Source: Mesorhizobium waimense (GTDB taxonomy: Bacteria > Pseudomonadota > Alphaproteobacteria > Rhizobiales > Rhizobiaceae). From it: 57,352 nt of DNA. Shown in pieces: positions 17,725-26,494 of the stretch; within the stretch, counting starts at the first letter, position 1, and every line of letters begins with the position of its first letter. The position numbers were made by a program, and so were the translations under genes. A model generated the notes under the pieces. The model was not told where the DNA came from and ran no database searches. It was given only the letters and a program-made list of their open reading frames with translations. The stretch lies in contig NZ_QZWZ01000038.1 of assembly GCF_003601975.1 (NCBI RefSeq), positions 1 to 57,352 of the forward strand, written 5' to 3'.

Positions 17725-18269
17725 ATTCACATGAGAATATTGCCACTCCGCCGTTACTTTCATCTCGTCTGCGCTCAGTTCTCTTCTCAGTACTCGCCAT
17801 TTTGCCTCTCGGAGGTTGCGCTAGCTGGAACAAGCCAGTTCTTTCAGTGAAGGAGACGTCGCCCCCAGAGTTGCTCGGCGCTGATCAGATCGATCCGGCT
17901 ATACGCGAGCGCATTTTGCGCGCAGTCGGTCAGGATGCGCAAGAGCGGGCTTTGCGGGATGATCTGAAGCAGCATCCGGACAATGTCGATGCGGCAATCC
18001 GTCTTACGAAGGTCTTGCTGGCACAGAAACGCCCGAATGAGGCGCTTCAGGTACTCGACAACCTCTTGGTAGCAGCTCCAAGTAATTTGCGGGCGTTGAA
18101 CGCGAAGGGAGTTGTTCTGGATTTGGAGGGGCGACATGACGCGGCACGAGCGTTATATCGGCAAGCTCTTGAAACAGAGCCAGGGAATCTGATGTTGCGC
18201 CACAATCTCAACCTGTCGCTTGGGGTGGACGGGAAGGCCGAAAGGAGTGCGTTGGCACGATCGCGATAG
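17721..18269 (+). CDS. Y4yS, TPR lipoprotein of the T3SS locus
   Basis: The 182-residue protein has a lipoprotein signal (LFSVLAILPLGGCASW) and two to three tetratricopeptide repeats at about 80-165 (RALNAKGVVLDLEGRHDAAR). It matches y4yS, the gene after rhcV in other rhizobia. It resembles TadD-type lipoproteins that help secretins assemble, so a role as pilotin for RhcC1/RhcC2 is plausible but not shown. It overlaps rhcV by four bases and ends the operon. Confidence 0.82.
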   Translation: MNSHENIATPPLLSSRLRSVLFSVLAILPLGGCASWNKPVLSVKETSPPELLGADQIDPAIRERILRAVGQDAQERALRDDLKQHPDNVDAAIRLTKVLLAQKRPNEALQVLDNLLVAAPSNLRALNAKGVVLDLEGRHDAARALYRQALETEPGNLMLRHNLNLSLGVDGKAERSALARSR

Positions 18270-18581
18270 CCGTGCAAAAGGCCCCGGACTGGCACACTGG
18301 AAAACGGAATTCCAACAGGGACGTCGTCAGTTTGATGTTTGCCGTTGATGAACAGCAATGGGAACAGAATGAGCCCTTGAAAAGACGGCCGATCATGCTC
18401 TTACGCGCCATTCTAAGAGACACAGCTGGGCGTTGGCGCGGGTTGTAGGGTATACCCGGCTGAGTGCTTCTTAGGAATGGCGTTCTTGTGCGTGGGTTGG
18501 ATATCGCACTTCTGCGATGCGTCTTTTTGTGCGAGAAACCAGCAGCGATGCAACGAAGAAATTCCTGACCGTCCTAGTTAA
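18270..18581. other. Intergenic stretch after the T3SS operon
   Basis: No open frame with recognisable content is seen, and no clear terminator or tts box. Two TGGCAC strings (18253, 18296) lack a proper -12 element at the right spacing. Confidence 0.6.
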
Positions 18582-18830
18582 TCAATCGCTGCGCAGAATC
18601 TTTGCTTCGAGTGCAGCAGCCACGAAAGCCCTTCGAGCAGCTGGCGGATGAATTTCACCACGCAATACCTGCAGACAGGCGTTCATCGCCACCTTCCGTT
18701 TCTCGGTCTGACGATGAAGATCACGCAGCAGGATAGCGGCCGCGTCGTTAACATCGAACACCATACGCTCTGAGCCGTGGCGGGTAACCTGGATAACGAC
18801 CGGCCTCTCAAATCTGCTCAAGCGGGTCAT
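18582..18830 (-). CDS. DUF982 domain protein, copy 1
   Basis: The 82-residue protein MTRLSRFERPVVIQVTR... shows the pattern of DUF982, a small rhizobial family of unknown function: an N-terminal beta strand, VNDAAAILLRDL, and ARRAFVAAALEA. The frame extends much further upstream (to 19034), but that part overlaps the next gene and has no family similarity, so the ATG at 18830 is preferred. It forms a tandem pair with the following DUF982 gene. Such genes are common and multi-copy on rhizobial symbiotic replicons. Confidence 0.7.
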   Translation of the reverse strand: MTRLSRFERPVVIQVTRHGSERMVFDVNDAAAILLRDLHRQTEKRKVAMNACLQVLRGEIHPPAARRAFVAAALEAKILRSD

Positions 18831-18988
18831 CTGTGCACCCACATGCGGCAATAGCCTTGGTCGCACTTGCTTGCCCAGCCGAACGATTCCCGCCCATTTT
18901 CGAGCAGCGCTTCCACTTTCGCCATGCATGAAATCTCGACACATTGCCCTCCTCGGCGCGCCCATCACCAGCCGCATGGCGCCGAAGC

Positions 18989-19291
18989 CTAAACTTGTGC
19001 TTTCCCCGTGCCCGACTTGCAGGCAGCGAGCCACTGCATTGCGGAGGTTGCATCCTCCAATATGTTGGCCCGTTTCGCAAAGCCGAAAAAGGCATTACGC
19101 GCGGCGCTCACAGGTTTTCGTCCATCGTATGCATCATAGCACGTTCTGAGGGCGGCTTCGTGGATTAGGTCCCTGCGATCTTCTGGCCATTCATTGAGGA
19201 AGTCGACAGCGTCGGCTAGACTGGCAATCTCTTGCACGATGTAAGTTGCACGCTTCACGAAAAGTGGGCTGTTGAAAGCCTCAGCGTTCAT
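18989..19291 (-). CDS. DUF982 domain protein, copy 2
   Basis: The 100-residue protein starts MNAEAFNSPLFVKRATYIVQ and carries the DUF982 pattern ASLADAVDFLNEWPEDRRDL followed by SAARNAFFGFAKRANIL. It is more typical of the family than its neighbour, with the W-P-E/D motif after the first helix. The frame can be extended upstream to a TTG, but the ATG fits the family length. The function of the family is unknown. The two copies lie between the injectisome operons and the effector block. Confidence 0.75.
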   Translation of the reverse strand: MNAEAFNSPLFVKRATYIVQEIASLADAVDFLNEWPEDRRDLIHEAALRTCYDAYDGRKPVSAARNAFFGFAKRANILEDATSAMQWLAACKSGTGKAQV

Positions 19292-19387
19292 CTGTGCCTC
19301 CCGACCTGCTGAACAGCTAGGTTGCGCGAACCTCATCGACACCCGCCGACCGTCGCAAAATGTGTTGTCAGGGCGATGACAGTTCAA

Positions 19388-20150
19388 GAGGAAATAAGCG
19401 GCGATGTCTGCCCGAAGGCCCGCAGGGCAGCGTTTGATACACCTTCCGGCCTTTTCCGAGACGTCTTGGCTGCGCCGGCCAAGCTAAGCCAGCGCCGACC
19501 TGCACGTCGTGCTTGCTGACGAATATCGGTGCGGTGACCATTCACTCTGCCTGTATCATTCACTCTGCCTGTATAAGGAGCCGGGTCTTGCGATGTATCG
19601 CACGGGTCGCGGATCGGGATCGACACATTGTCAAACGAAAGCCGCTTGCGGCCGACATGATCTTTGTTGTTTGTGTGTTGCGGTGCCCGGAAAGGAAAAA
19701 TGCCATTCGCTTCTGCGGTGGTTCAAGCTCAAGCCTCTGCGAACGAAGTAGCTGGTCTCTGATGCGTTTTTCGGACCGACCGGGGAGCCTGAGAAACAAC
19801 GGCAGTCCATCACCTCGCGCCATTAGGCCAAAGACTGCACGTTGTCTCGCGCGTGGCTCGACAGTCCGACCCGAATTCCCGAATCCCGGCTGCCGCACGC
19901 TTTTGTGACGGACGCTGTTGACACATTTTCTGCAATAGCACTGAGAGCAGTCGCCTTTTTCATGCTGGTCGACATCGGCCGCTCGCTCTCCCGCCTCCGT
20001 AGACCGTATTTCATGCCAACCACGCCGATCTCCAGGCGCTCGATCCCGGTGGTGTTGTCGGAAGTCGGTACAAGATGATGCGTCGAGTTGGAATGATCTG
20101 GGATAGCGGAGCGTGACCGCCAATGGCATGACAGCGTCGAATGCATTTCA
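19388..20150. other. Stretch without a supported gene
   Basis: Both strands contain frames of 60-190 codons, but none has family motifs or a good ribosome-binding site, and their amino-acid composition is biased. The stretch ends in an IS6 remnant, so it is probably decayed mobile DNA. Confidence 0.5.
19539..19574 (+). repeat. 18-bp exact tandem duplication
   Basis: Two adjacent identical copies of CATTCACTCTGCCTGTAT lie in the gene-poor stretch upstream of the DUF982 genes. Confidence 0.9.
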
Positions 20151-20520
20151 GCGCAACAGCGCGACCTGCCGTCGGCCAAACGCTTCTTCAGAAGGCGCTG
20201 GAGCGTCATGGCCGACCGGATTGCGTCGTCATCGACGGTAGCCAGAGCAATCGAGACGGGATCGTTTCCTGCAAGACCCCAAATCGCTTGCAGGATCGCT
20301 CCCGGCGCCGGCTGGAGCCGATCCGGATCCGCCGGAGCCAGTATTTGAAGGATCCAGTCGGCACCCCAAGCGCCGCGCCCGGCCGATGCTCGGCTTCAAA
20401 TCGGCGGCCACCGCCACAACCATTTTATCCGGCATCGAGATGATCCACATGATGCGCAAACGACAGGCGAGGCACAGCTACAATCCAAACGCTTCGATCG
20501 CCGAGCAGTTCGAATCCTGC
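20150..20520 (+). pseudogene. IS6-family transposase remnant (C-terminal half)
   Basis: Fragments in changing frames match the C-terminal half of an IS6/IS26-type transposase: QTLLQKALERHGRPD, VVIDGSQSNRD, RLQDRSRRRLEPIRI, MLGFKSAATATTILSGIEMI and RKRQARHSYNPNASIAEQFE. The 5' half is missing and several frameshifts are present. A second remnant containing the other half lies in the same direction on the far side of the NopD-like gene. Confidence 0.85.
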
Positions 20521-20697
20521 CGACTGATAGACCTCGCATCAGTGCCTCTCTGCGCCCCTCTTCAGCCGTTGCAACAAAAACCTGCGAGGGCGCTGATTAC
20601 GCTCCTCGTCGGCGAGAAGCGCTCTGCCAGGCTCTATGAGAGAAGGCCGAGAGGGGACGCGCCGGGTTGTTGGGCGCGCCCCTCAGCCGTACCGCAA

Positions 20698-23600
20698 TCA
20701 GCCCCTGAGACGGTTTTGCAGTGCCCGCCGATCTGCGACGAGGTTGGCGAGGTTCCGCAGGTCTGCTTGCCGTCTTCCCGCCAATCGCCTAACCAGCGCC
20801 CGTGTGCCATCCACTGCAAAGACGCCGCAATCATAACCGTTTTTCTGCTGAGCCATGCTGGCGTCTTGCAGGTTGGCGCCCAGCCGTGCTGCGAGCCGTG
20901 CTGCAGGTTCATCATTGTGTCCCCGAAGGGAGTCGTAGTGATAGGCGACCGGGCTTTCCTGATTGCGGCGATCAACCAGCAGCAGCGACCAATGGTCGCC
21001 TTCGCGAATAGCACTGGCATTGTTCACTGGCAGGAACAGGAAGTCGGCTGTATCGTTACCATTCCGATCATGGACAATGCGATGGAATGCGCGTAGCGCG
21101 TCGCTATCGGCGCCGTGGTTAAGCTGAAAGGCTATCAGAGGATCCACGAACCGCGTCCGGGAGGCGAGATCCGGATTAGTCCCACGCAACTCCTGCGCCA
21201 CGAGCTCGTAATCCCGCTGAATATGATCGTCGCCGAGCCATTCTCTGGCTCCGAGCACCCGTCCGCGGTCGTGGGAAGAGGCACTCGTAGCCGAAGCACC
21301 GATCTGAGCATCTGGACCCGAGGATGGGCGAGGATGATGGATAAATTGAGCATCGCGGCGCCCTCGTGGCCCCAACGTGATAGAGTAGGTCTCACCGTTG
21401 ATAGAGACAGGCTGCGGAACCATGCGCGGACTCGGCAACAGCATTTTGTTGTCCAGTACATCGAGCAGGAAGCCCGGCACCGGCTGTGAGCCATGCTGCC
21501 AATCCTCGCCGACGAGATATCCGATATCCTCGAGCTCCAGAGGCTCGCCTGATGGCCCGATGGAGAACGGCGGAGTGGCGGCCGGACCAGGCACCTGCGC
21601 TGACTGAGCGTCGTCACGCGTCTCCTGCGGTGTGGACGGCAGATCAACGAAAGAATGGAGGCCGCGGTAGATCTCTGACGACCGAGCTGTCGCCTCAGAG
21701 TCGGACGGCACTCGCGGCGACCGGGTCGAGCTCGACACAGCCGTTTCGTGTCGTCCGGCCTGCGGGCCTTCCGGCGTCGGCCACTCATTTAGGTCAAAGT
21801 CTGACGGCACCCGCGGCGACCAGGTCGAGCTCGACACAGCCGTTTCGTGTCGTCCGGCCTGCGGGCCTTCCGGCGTCGGCCACTCATTTAGGTCAAAGTC
21901 TGACGGCATCCGCGGCGACCAGGTCGAGCTCGACACACCCGTTTCGTGTCGTCCGGCCTGCGGGCCTTCCGGCGTCGGCCACTCATTTAGATCAAAGTTT
22001 GACGGCACCCGCGGCGACCAGGTCGAGCTCGACACAGCCGTTTCGTGCCGTCCGGCCTGCGGGCCTTCCGGCGTCGACCACTCACTGGGGTCAAAGTCTG
22101 ACGGCACCCGCGGCGACCAGGTCGAGCTCGACACAGCCGTTTCGTGCCGTCCGGCCTGCGGGCCTTCCGGCGTCGGCCACTCATTTAGGTCAAAGTCTGA
22201 CGGCACCCGCGGCGACCAGGTCGAGCTCGACACAGCCGTTTCGTGCCGTCCGGCCTGCGGGCCTTCCGGCGTCGGCCACTCACTTGGGTCAAAGCCGGAC
22301 GGGACGTGCGGCGACCACGATGAGCTCGACCCGGCAAGCCGGGGTTCCCGACTCGGCTGCTCAGGGAAGGCCACACCCAGCGCTCTGTTTGCCTCGACGA
22401 CTCGTAGGTACTGCCCAAGCTTCTTGAGGTTCAAGCCAGTTCTTCCTGTGGCTTTGGTGAAGTCCCGGTAATCTGCGTTCAACGACCGTTGCTGCCGTTC
22501 AGTGCCGTTGATTCGGCTTACTATGCTCTCCCTACCCGTATTTTGGAGCCAATCACTAAAGCTACGTTGGTCCGAAGCAGTATTCTGGATAGTTTTTTTT
22601 CTATTTTGGGACGCCGGGTCGGATCCGAGCTTGCTCAGCTCGTCGCTGACCAGGCCATCAATGATGCTGACGTCGTCAGTATAGGCGTTTCCTAAGTATT
22701 TTCTAAGCTTATCGAACGATGCTGTCCGATTTGTTGTTTGAACGTAGTTCTTGTAATCTGCGTCCAGCGACGCTTTCTGCCGAGAATTGCCGCTGATTCG
22801 GCTCATTATACTACCCCTGCTCTCCCTTTGGAGCCAATCGCTAAACGAACGTAGCTTGGAAGCCATGGTTGAGGCGGGGGCTTTCTTTGCGCGAGTCGCG
22901 TCGGGTCCCAGATTGGCCCAGGCTTCGTCTTGTAGGCCATCGATGGTGGGGGCGTCCTCCGGATAAGGGTGCAATATTTCGCGCCCCATCAGGCGGGGTC
23001 CGGCACCGACTGCTTGGAGCCCCTCAGCTCCGAGCCTCCGGAGGTGAGACAGTGCCGCGTCGAGCCGGTCACGATGGTCCCCCCCAATTGCGGTGTACTC
23101 CTCGATGTCGAGGGCTAGTGACTTTGGCTCGTTAAAAGCCCGAGTAGTCAGTGGACCCTTGTTCTCTTTTAGGAGCCAACGAGCAAACGCCCTAAGAGCC
23201 TGCACATTGCTCTTGATGGTAGGCGCGGGAACCCTTCCGGCCCTTCGACCGCTGCCGCCATTGTAGGCTTTGACTGCTTCCTCGAACTGTCGGATCATCC
23301 GCTTGTCCTGGGGATGCATCGGTTGGTCTTGCGTGTCCACCCACGCGGGGGCGGATATGGGATTTCCGGCCCGGAAACGCTGGAGCACGTCCAATGCTCC
23401 ACCCAAATAATTCCTGCTATTGGCGCTCGCCACTTTCGCAAAGTCATCCTTTTTGGCTTTCAGCAGATCAGCGTCGCCAAGTAGCTTTTCCAGTGTCACG
23501 CCTTCGGGTTGAAGGAATTCGCTAAACATTCTGAGAGCGGTCACGTAGTTATCAATGGTTTTAGGCTTGCGGTTCTCGCGGCCCAACGCCACCTTGAGTT

Positions 23601-24207
23601 CTTCAATGAGGCTCAGGTCCGCATCGGACTGGCGGCTCCGCTTGGCAAAATCCATGCGAGGCTCTGAATGGATCACGTACGACACTGAGCCGCCGGACGA
23701 CTTTTCGTGACGACTGCCCCCGAAGGCTTTGCCGAGCCCTGATTTAATACGAGAAAACAGTCCACGGCTCTTGCTATCCTTCGTCCGCGCCGCAAGCCGC
23801 GCTTCCGATGGTGCTGTGTAGCGCGTGCTACTGAATGGCCTGTCACGCAAGTCAGACTGCGAGGCCTTCGCAGCCGAGCCAAGGTGAACGCGAGGAATAT
23901 CGACGCTGTACCGTGTACTGCTGACCGAATTGTCCAGCAGGCTGGAATGCGGCGGCATCCGCATCGAACCGCCGACGTTAGTGCGCTGGATACTTCCATG
24001 CGCCACTGCGGATCGAGTGTCGGGCGAACCAGCATCCCCGGAGCTCTCGTCAGGGGAACTGAGCTGCAAGTCGCTTAATTGCCGCTCAAAGTTCGCTTGA
24101 CCGGCAGGCTTATTGTCCGACTTTTGCCTCGCCCGCTGCTGCTCTTGCAAGGCAGCGTACTGGTGCATCCAAGCGTTGGTATTGAATGGATCGTGATTGG
24201 ATTCCAT
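20698..24207 (-). CDS. nopD: NopD-like effector: SUMO protease (C48) with EAR-type repeats
   Basis: This 1169-residue type III effector candidate has three parts. The N-terminal part holds four loosely similar modules ending in F/S-x-x-L/W-L (MFSEFL, AFARWL, SFSDWL, SFSDWL) at about 200-580. Residues about 632-831 are six and a half copies of a 33-residue unit. Four copies contain FDLNEWP, an exact DLNxxP EAR-type repression motif. The C-terminus (about 985-1169) is a ULP1/C48 cysteine protease with His1072 (GDHWSLL), Asp1092 (YHYDSL), Gln1121 and Cys1127 (GYDCGVF) all in place. NopD and Xanthomonas XopD are desumoylating proteases that act in the plant nucleus. A leftward tts box lies about 110 bases upstream. 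The gene lies between two IS6 remnants. Confidence 0.9.
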   Translation of the reverse strand: MESNHDPFNTNAWMHQYAALQEQQRARQKSDNKPAGQANFERQLSDLQLSSPDESSGDAGSPDTRSAVAHGSIQRTNVGGSMRMPPHSSLLDNSVSSTRYSVDIPRVHLGSAAKASQSDLRDRPFSSTRYTAPSEARLAARTKDSKSRGLFSRIKSGLGKAFGGSRHEKSSGGSVSYVIHSEPRMDFAKRSRQSDADLSLIEELKVALGRENRKPKTIDNYVTALRMFSEFLQPEGVTLEKLLGDADLLKAKKDDFAKVASANSRNYLGGALDVLQRFRAGNPISAPAWVDTQDQPMHPQDKRMIRQFEEAVKAYNGGSGRRAGRVPAPTIKSNVQALRAFARWLLKENKGPLTTRAFNEPKSLALDIEEYTAIGGDHRDRLDAALSHLRRLGAEGLQAVGAGPRLMGREILHPYPEDAPTIDGLQDEAWANLGPDATRAKKAPASTMASKLRSFSDWLQRESRGSIMSRISGNSRQKASLDADYKNYVQTTNRTASFDKLRKYLGNAYTDDVSIIDGLVSDELSKLGSDPASQNRKKTIQNTASDQRSFSDWLQNTGRESIVSRINGTERQQRSLNADYRDFTKATGRTGLNLKKLGQYLRVVEANRALGVAFPEQPSREPRLAGSSSSWSPHVPSGFDPSEWPTPEGPQAGRHETAVSSSTWSPRVPSDFDLNEWPTPEGPQAGRHETAVSSSTWSPRVPSDFDPSEWSTPEGPQAGRHETAVSSSTWSPRVPSNFDLNEWPTPEGPQAGRHETGVSSSTWSPRMPSDFDLNEWPTPEGPQAGRHETAVSSSTWSPRVPSDFDLNEWPTPEGPQAGRHETAVSSSTRSPRVPSDSEATARSSEIYRGLHSFVDLPSTPQETRDDAQSAQVPGPAATPPFSIGPSGEPLELEDIGYLVGEDWQHGSQPVPGFLLDVLDNKMLLPSPRMVPQPVSINGETYSITLGPRGRRDAQFIHHPRPSSGPDAQIGASATSASSHDRGRVLGAREWLGDDHIQRDYELVAQELRGTNPDLASRTRFVDPLIAFQLNHGADSDALRAFHRIVHDRNGNDTADFLFLPVNNASAIREGDHWSLLLVDRRNQESPVAYHYDSLRGHNDEPAARLAARLGANLQDASMAQQKNGYDCGVFAVDGTRALVRRLAGRRQADLRNLANLVADRRALQNRLRG
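21714..22310 (-). repeat. 99-bp tandem repeats inside the NopD-like gene
   Basis: Six full units and one partial unit of 99 bases (33 codons) are nearly identical, with scattered changes mainly in the DLN/DPS and R/H positions. The unit reads WSPRVPSDFDLNEWPTPEGP followed by QAGRHETAVSSST. The high identity between units indicates recent expansion by recombination or slippage, so copy number may vary between strains. Confidence 0.95.
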
Positions 24208-24219
24208 GCCACTCTCCCT

Positions 24220-24293
24220 AGATGAGATAGAACTGCCGCTTCAGATGAGATAGAACTGCCGCTTCGAAGACCTTGCGTTGAAGACCTTGCGTT
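24220..24293 (+). repeat. Two adjacent tandem duplications in the NopD leader
   Basis: A 23-bp unit (AGATGAGATAGAACTGCCGC plus TTC) occurs twice at 24220-24265, directly followed by a 14-bp unit (GAAGACCTTGCGTT) occurring twice at 24266-24293. Both lie between the tts box and the NopD-like start codon. Confidence 0.92.
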
Positions 24294-24316
24294 GGTCAAA
24301 CATCCATGTCTTAGCA

Positions 24317-24342
24317 GCGCTAGCTTTCGACGAGCTGACCAC
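24317..24342 (-). promoter_or_regulatory. tts box upstream of the NopD-like gene
   Basis: On the minus strand the site reads GGTCAGCTCGTCGAAAGCTA, a good match to the tts consensus. It points at the NopD-like gene, with about 110 bases to the start, 74 of which are the duplicated leader. Confidence 0.87.
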
Positions 24343-24489
24343 CTCCTACGGGGGCTTGTCGCGAAGATCCGGGTAGCCGACAATTCGCAGATCGCCATGC
24401 CGCCTTCAGACTTTGTAAACCTTGTGAAGTCCGAAGAGAGGCGCAAGCAGGTCGATTTGGTCGTCGACAGGGATACGTTGCAACGTTTT

Positions 24490-24960
24490 GTTACTCGCGA
24501 GCGGCAAGGCCGATCACATCACAAGACCATCCACCGCTTGACCGCTCGTTTCGCGCCCCTATTGCTGGAACGCTTCCACCGCCGCAAGCGCAGCGTGACC
24601 GGCAAATGGCATGTCGACGAGATCTCCATCAAGGTCCGTGGCCAGCGGATGTATCTCTATCGCGCCATCGACAGTGTCGGCGATACCGGCGAATTCTATT
24701 TCGGCGAGCAGCGCGACCTGCCGTCGACCAAACGCTTCTTCAGAAAGGCGCTGGAGCGTCATGGCCGACCGGACCGCGTCGACATCGACGGTAGCCAACC
24801 AATCGGGAGGCGATCGTTTCCTGCGACACCACAATCGCTTGCAGGATCGCTCCCGGCGCCGGCTGAAGCCGATCGGGATCGGCCGGAGCCAATGTTTGAC
24901 GGATGTATTGGACAAGGGCCGTTCTGCTCCGATGTCCTGGGGTGCTCTCGAGCGCACGAA
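24490..24960 (+). pseudogene. IS6-family transposase remnant (N-terminal and middle part)
   Basis: One frame reads TIHRLTARFAPLLLERFHRR, GKWHVDEISIKVRGQRMYLY, RAIDSVGDTGEFYFGEQRDL and FFRKALERHGRPDRVDIDGS. This is the core of an IS6/IS26-type transposase with the first DDE aspartates. After this the frame is lost (LQDRSRRRLKPIGIGRSQ appears in another frame) and the C-terminus is missing. It has the same direction as the remnant at 20.2-20.5 kb. Confidence 0.87.
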
Positions 24961-24997
24961 AAGGACAAAGCAACCACCGGTGATTCGCTCTCTTTCA

Positions 24998-25861
24998 TTA
25001 CCGATCCTGGTTCAAATTGAGATTTTTGAAATACCAAGACGGGTCATCATCGGACGAGTTTGTCTCAAAACTTGCTTCGCTGGAATTCGCCCCAATGCTT
25101 ACTTCGCTATCGGCATCATACCCCTCGGCATTGGACAGATATAGAGGAGGTTTGTCAGCCCGCTGCCATTCACCGTCACTATTCTTCGCCCATTTTTCGG
25201 GATGCTGTGTAGGATCAAGTATCCACCGATTGTCACCCACGTGAACAAAACCCATTTGGTCTAGGCGGGCTTCATTTTCCGTCGCAGCAGGTCGTGACAT
25301 GACCAGCGCCTGATTGCCGTCGAGCCGAAGTTGATGTTCAAGCAAAATATCGCCTGCGTTGTCGGCTAGCGGATGAGTAACCCGAAGATCTACGACGGAT
25401 GTGATCCGATCTTTCCCAGGGAACTGTTCCCGCCACGATTCTCCTTCGATGCTAAATCCGCCTTCTGTTCTTAAGAGCCCAACGCTTTTTTTGCCTAGCT
25501 GATAACTAAAGTATCGCGCCTCTTCCGTATCATCGTGGGTGCCACCGCAGAGCCTTGCAACCATTACCGTGCGCGCGGCTTTTGAGGACACGAAATCCGT
25601 GTACTCTTGCGGATTGTCCGCGATTTGTTTGATTTCATCGCCGTAAAATTCCCTCACTTTCCTACCGAATGAAGACCTGTCGATCTCGACGATAGGAGGC
25701 TGGGAAACGAGCGCGTATGGCCGTGCGGGCGCTGAAGACGAACTAGCATGGAGATCAGGCGCCATGCTTGCAAGTGTTTCCCCAAAGCGATCACTGTCGT
25801 TTGACGGCGTTGTTTCGTTGGGTTCCGCGCTTGTGGATGAGCCACTGATTCGACTGTACAT
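24998..25861 (-). CDS. nopP: NopP-like type III effector
   Basis: The 287-residue protein begins MYSRISGSSTSAEPNE and has a Ser/Thr-rich N-terminus (about 1-60) typical of secreted effectors. A folded domain follows (about 70-230, with GFVHVGDNRWILDPTQHPEK) and the C-terminus is acidic and Ser-rich. Start, size and overall pattern fit NopP, an effector phosphorylated by host kinases and involved in host compatibility in Bradyrhizobium and Sinorhizobium. The frame is open 59 codons upstream, but that part reads through a methylase remnant and the MYSR start fits the family. A degenerate tts box lies 60-90 bases upstream. No catalytic motif is seen. The name is given from memory of the family, not from a search. 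Confidence 0.72.
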   Translation of the reverse strand: MYSRISGSSTSAEPNETTPSNDSDRFGETLASMAPDLHASSSSAPARPYALVSQPPIVEIDRSSFGRKVREFYGDEIKQIADNPQEYTDFVSSKAARTVMVARLCGGTHDDTEEARYFSYQLGKKSVGLLRTEGGFSIEGESWREQFPGKDRITSVVDLRVTHPLADNAGDILLEHQLRLDGNQALVMSRPAATENEARLDQMGFVHVGDNRWILDPTQHPEKWAKNSDGEWQRADKPPLYLSNAEGYDADSEVSIGANSSEASFETNSSDDDPSWYFKNLNLNQDR

Positions 25862-25921
25862 GGCAATTCGTCTCCCTTTTTGGCATGAATCTTTGGAAGT
25901 GAGCTTGGGGCATTGGGTTGC

Positions 25922-25952
25922 GCTCGAAAAGATACTCGAACGAGCTGACAGT
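25922..25952 (-). promoter_or_regulatory. Degenerate tts box upstream of the NopP-like gene
   Basis: On the minus strand the site begins CACTGTCAGCTCGTTCGAGT, followed by ATCTTTTCGAGC. The GTCAGCT half is intact. The TCGAAAGC half appears as TTCGAG with altered spacing and recurs as TTTTCGAGC ten bases on. It is the only candidate promoter before this effector. Confidence 0.5.
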
Positions 25953-25989
25953 GAGCTGATCCGCACGTAAGATTCGTGCCGCGCGGCGA

Positions 25990-26494
25990 CGCGCTGTTTG
26001 ATCTGCACGTTCTCATCCAGTTCCTGGGCCTTCAGCATCTCGCGCAGCGCATCGCGGACCGGAACAGCTTGCGGGTTGATGCTGGCGCGCTTATCGGGAA
26101 TGCTGACGGCTCGATGGCGGCATCAGCCTCGGAAACTGTCTTCAGGCAGTCGAACGGCAACGACGAGATTGGTCGACCTCGCAATACGCTCTCGCGCTCG
26201 GCTATCGATCTTGTCCATGATGTCGAATACGTCATGAACACTGCGAACCCGCCCGGCTTCAAGAGATCGATCGAGCGCGATGCAGTAGTCATGAAGACGC
26301 AAACCCATCGAGCGATAGGCGCGCTCGCATCGTACCGCGCGATCGTATAAGGGCGGACCAATGGGGATCGAAACTCGCCGGCAGCTTGGTGCGGGCGAAG
26401 TCGCCGGTGAGGATGCGCGCGGCTGCCGCAGCCGGACGACGCGTGCGATCACCGGATCGAGCTCGATCCCGGTGGCACCGCGAGAGGTCCCCAC
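25990..26494 (-). pseudogene. DNA methylase/helicase-type gene remnant
   Basis: Fragments in changing frames resemble the N6-adenine methylase part of large mobile-element methylase/helicase proteins. In order they are GIELDPVIARVVRLRQPRA, AYRSMGLRLHDYCIA, RSIDLLKPGGFAVFMT, MDKIDSRARERIA and TNLVVAVRLPEDSFR. The catalytic NPPF-like motif reads GPPL and at least two frameshifts are needed. The remnant is wedged between the NopP-like and XopP-like genes and ends exactly at the XopP-like stop region. The integrating element it came from is gone. Confidence 0.65.

Noticed and set aside
18253..18311. Two TGGCAC strings resembling sigma-54 -24 elements
   Set aside because: No GC at the required 12-base spacing and no NifA site upstream.
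20386..21096. Rightward 236-codon frame running into the 3' end of the NopD-like gene
   Set aside because: Its first 45 codons are IS6 transposase and the rest is antisense to the C48 protease domain.
21714..22310. Regular repeats that could suggest a CRISPR array
   Set aside because: The units are contiguous, 99 bp long and in frame, coding for protein repeats. There are no unique spacers.
21486..22427. A 313-codon rightward frame across the NopD-like repeats
   Set aside because: It is the antisense of the 99-bp repeats. Its Pro/Ala/Ser repeats mirror the real gene on the other strand and it has no start signal.
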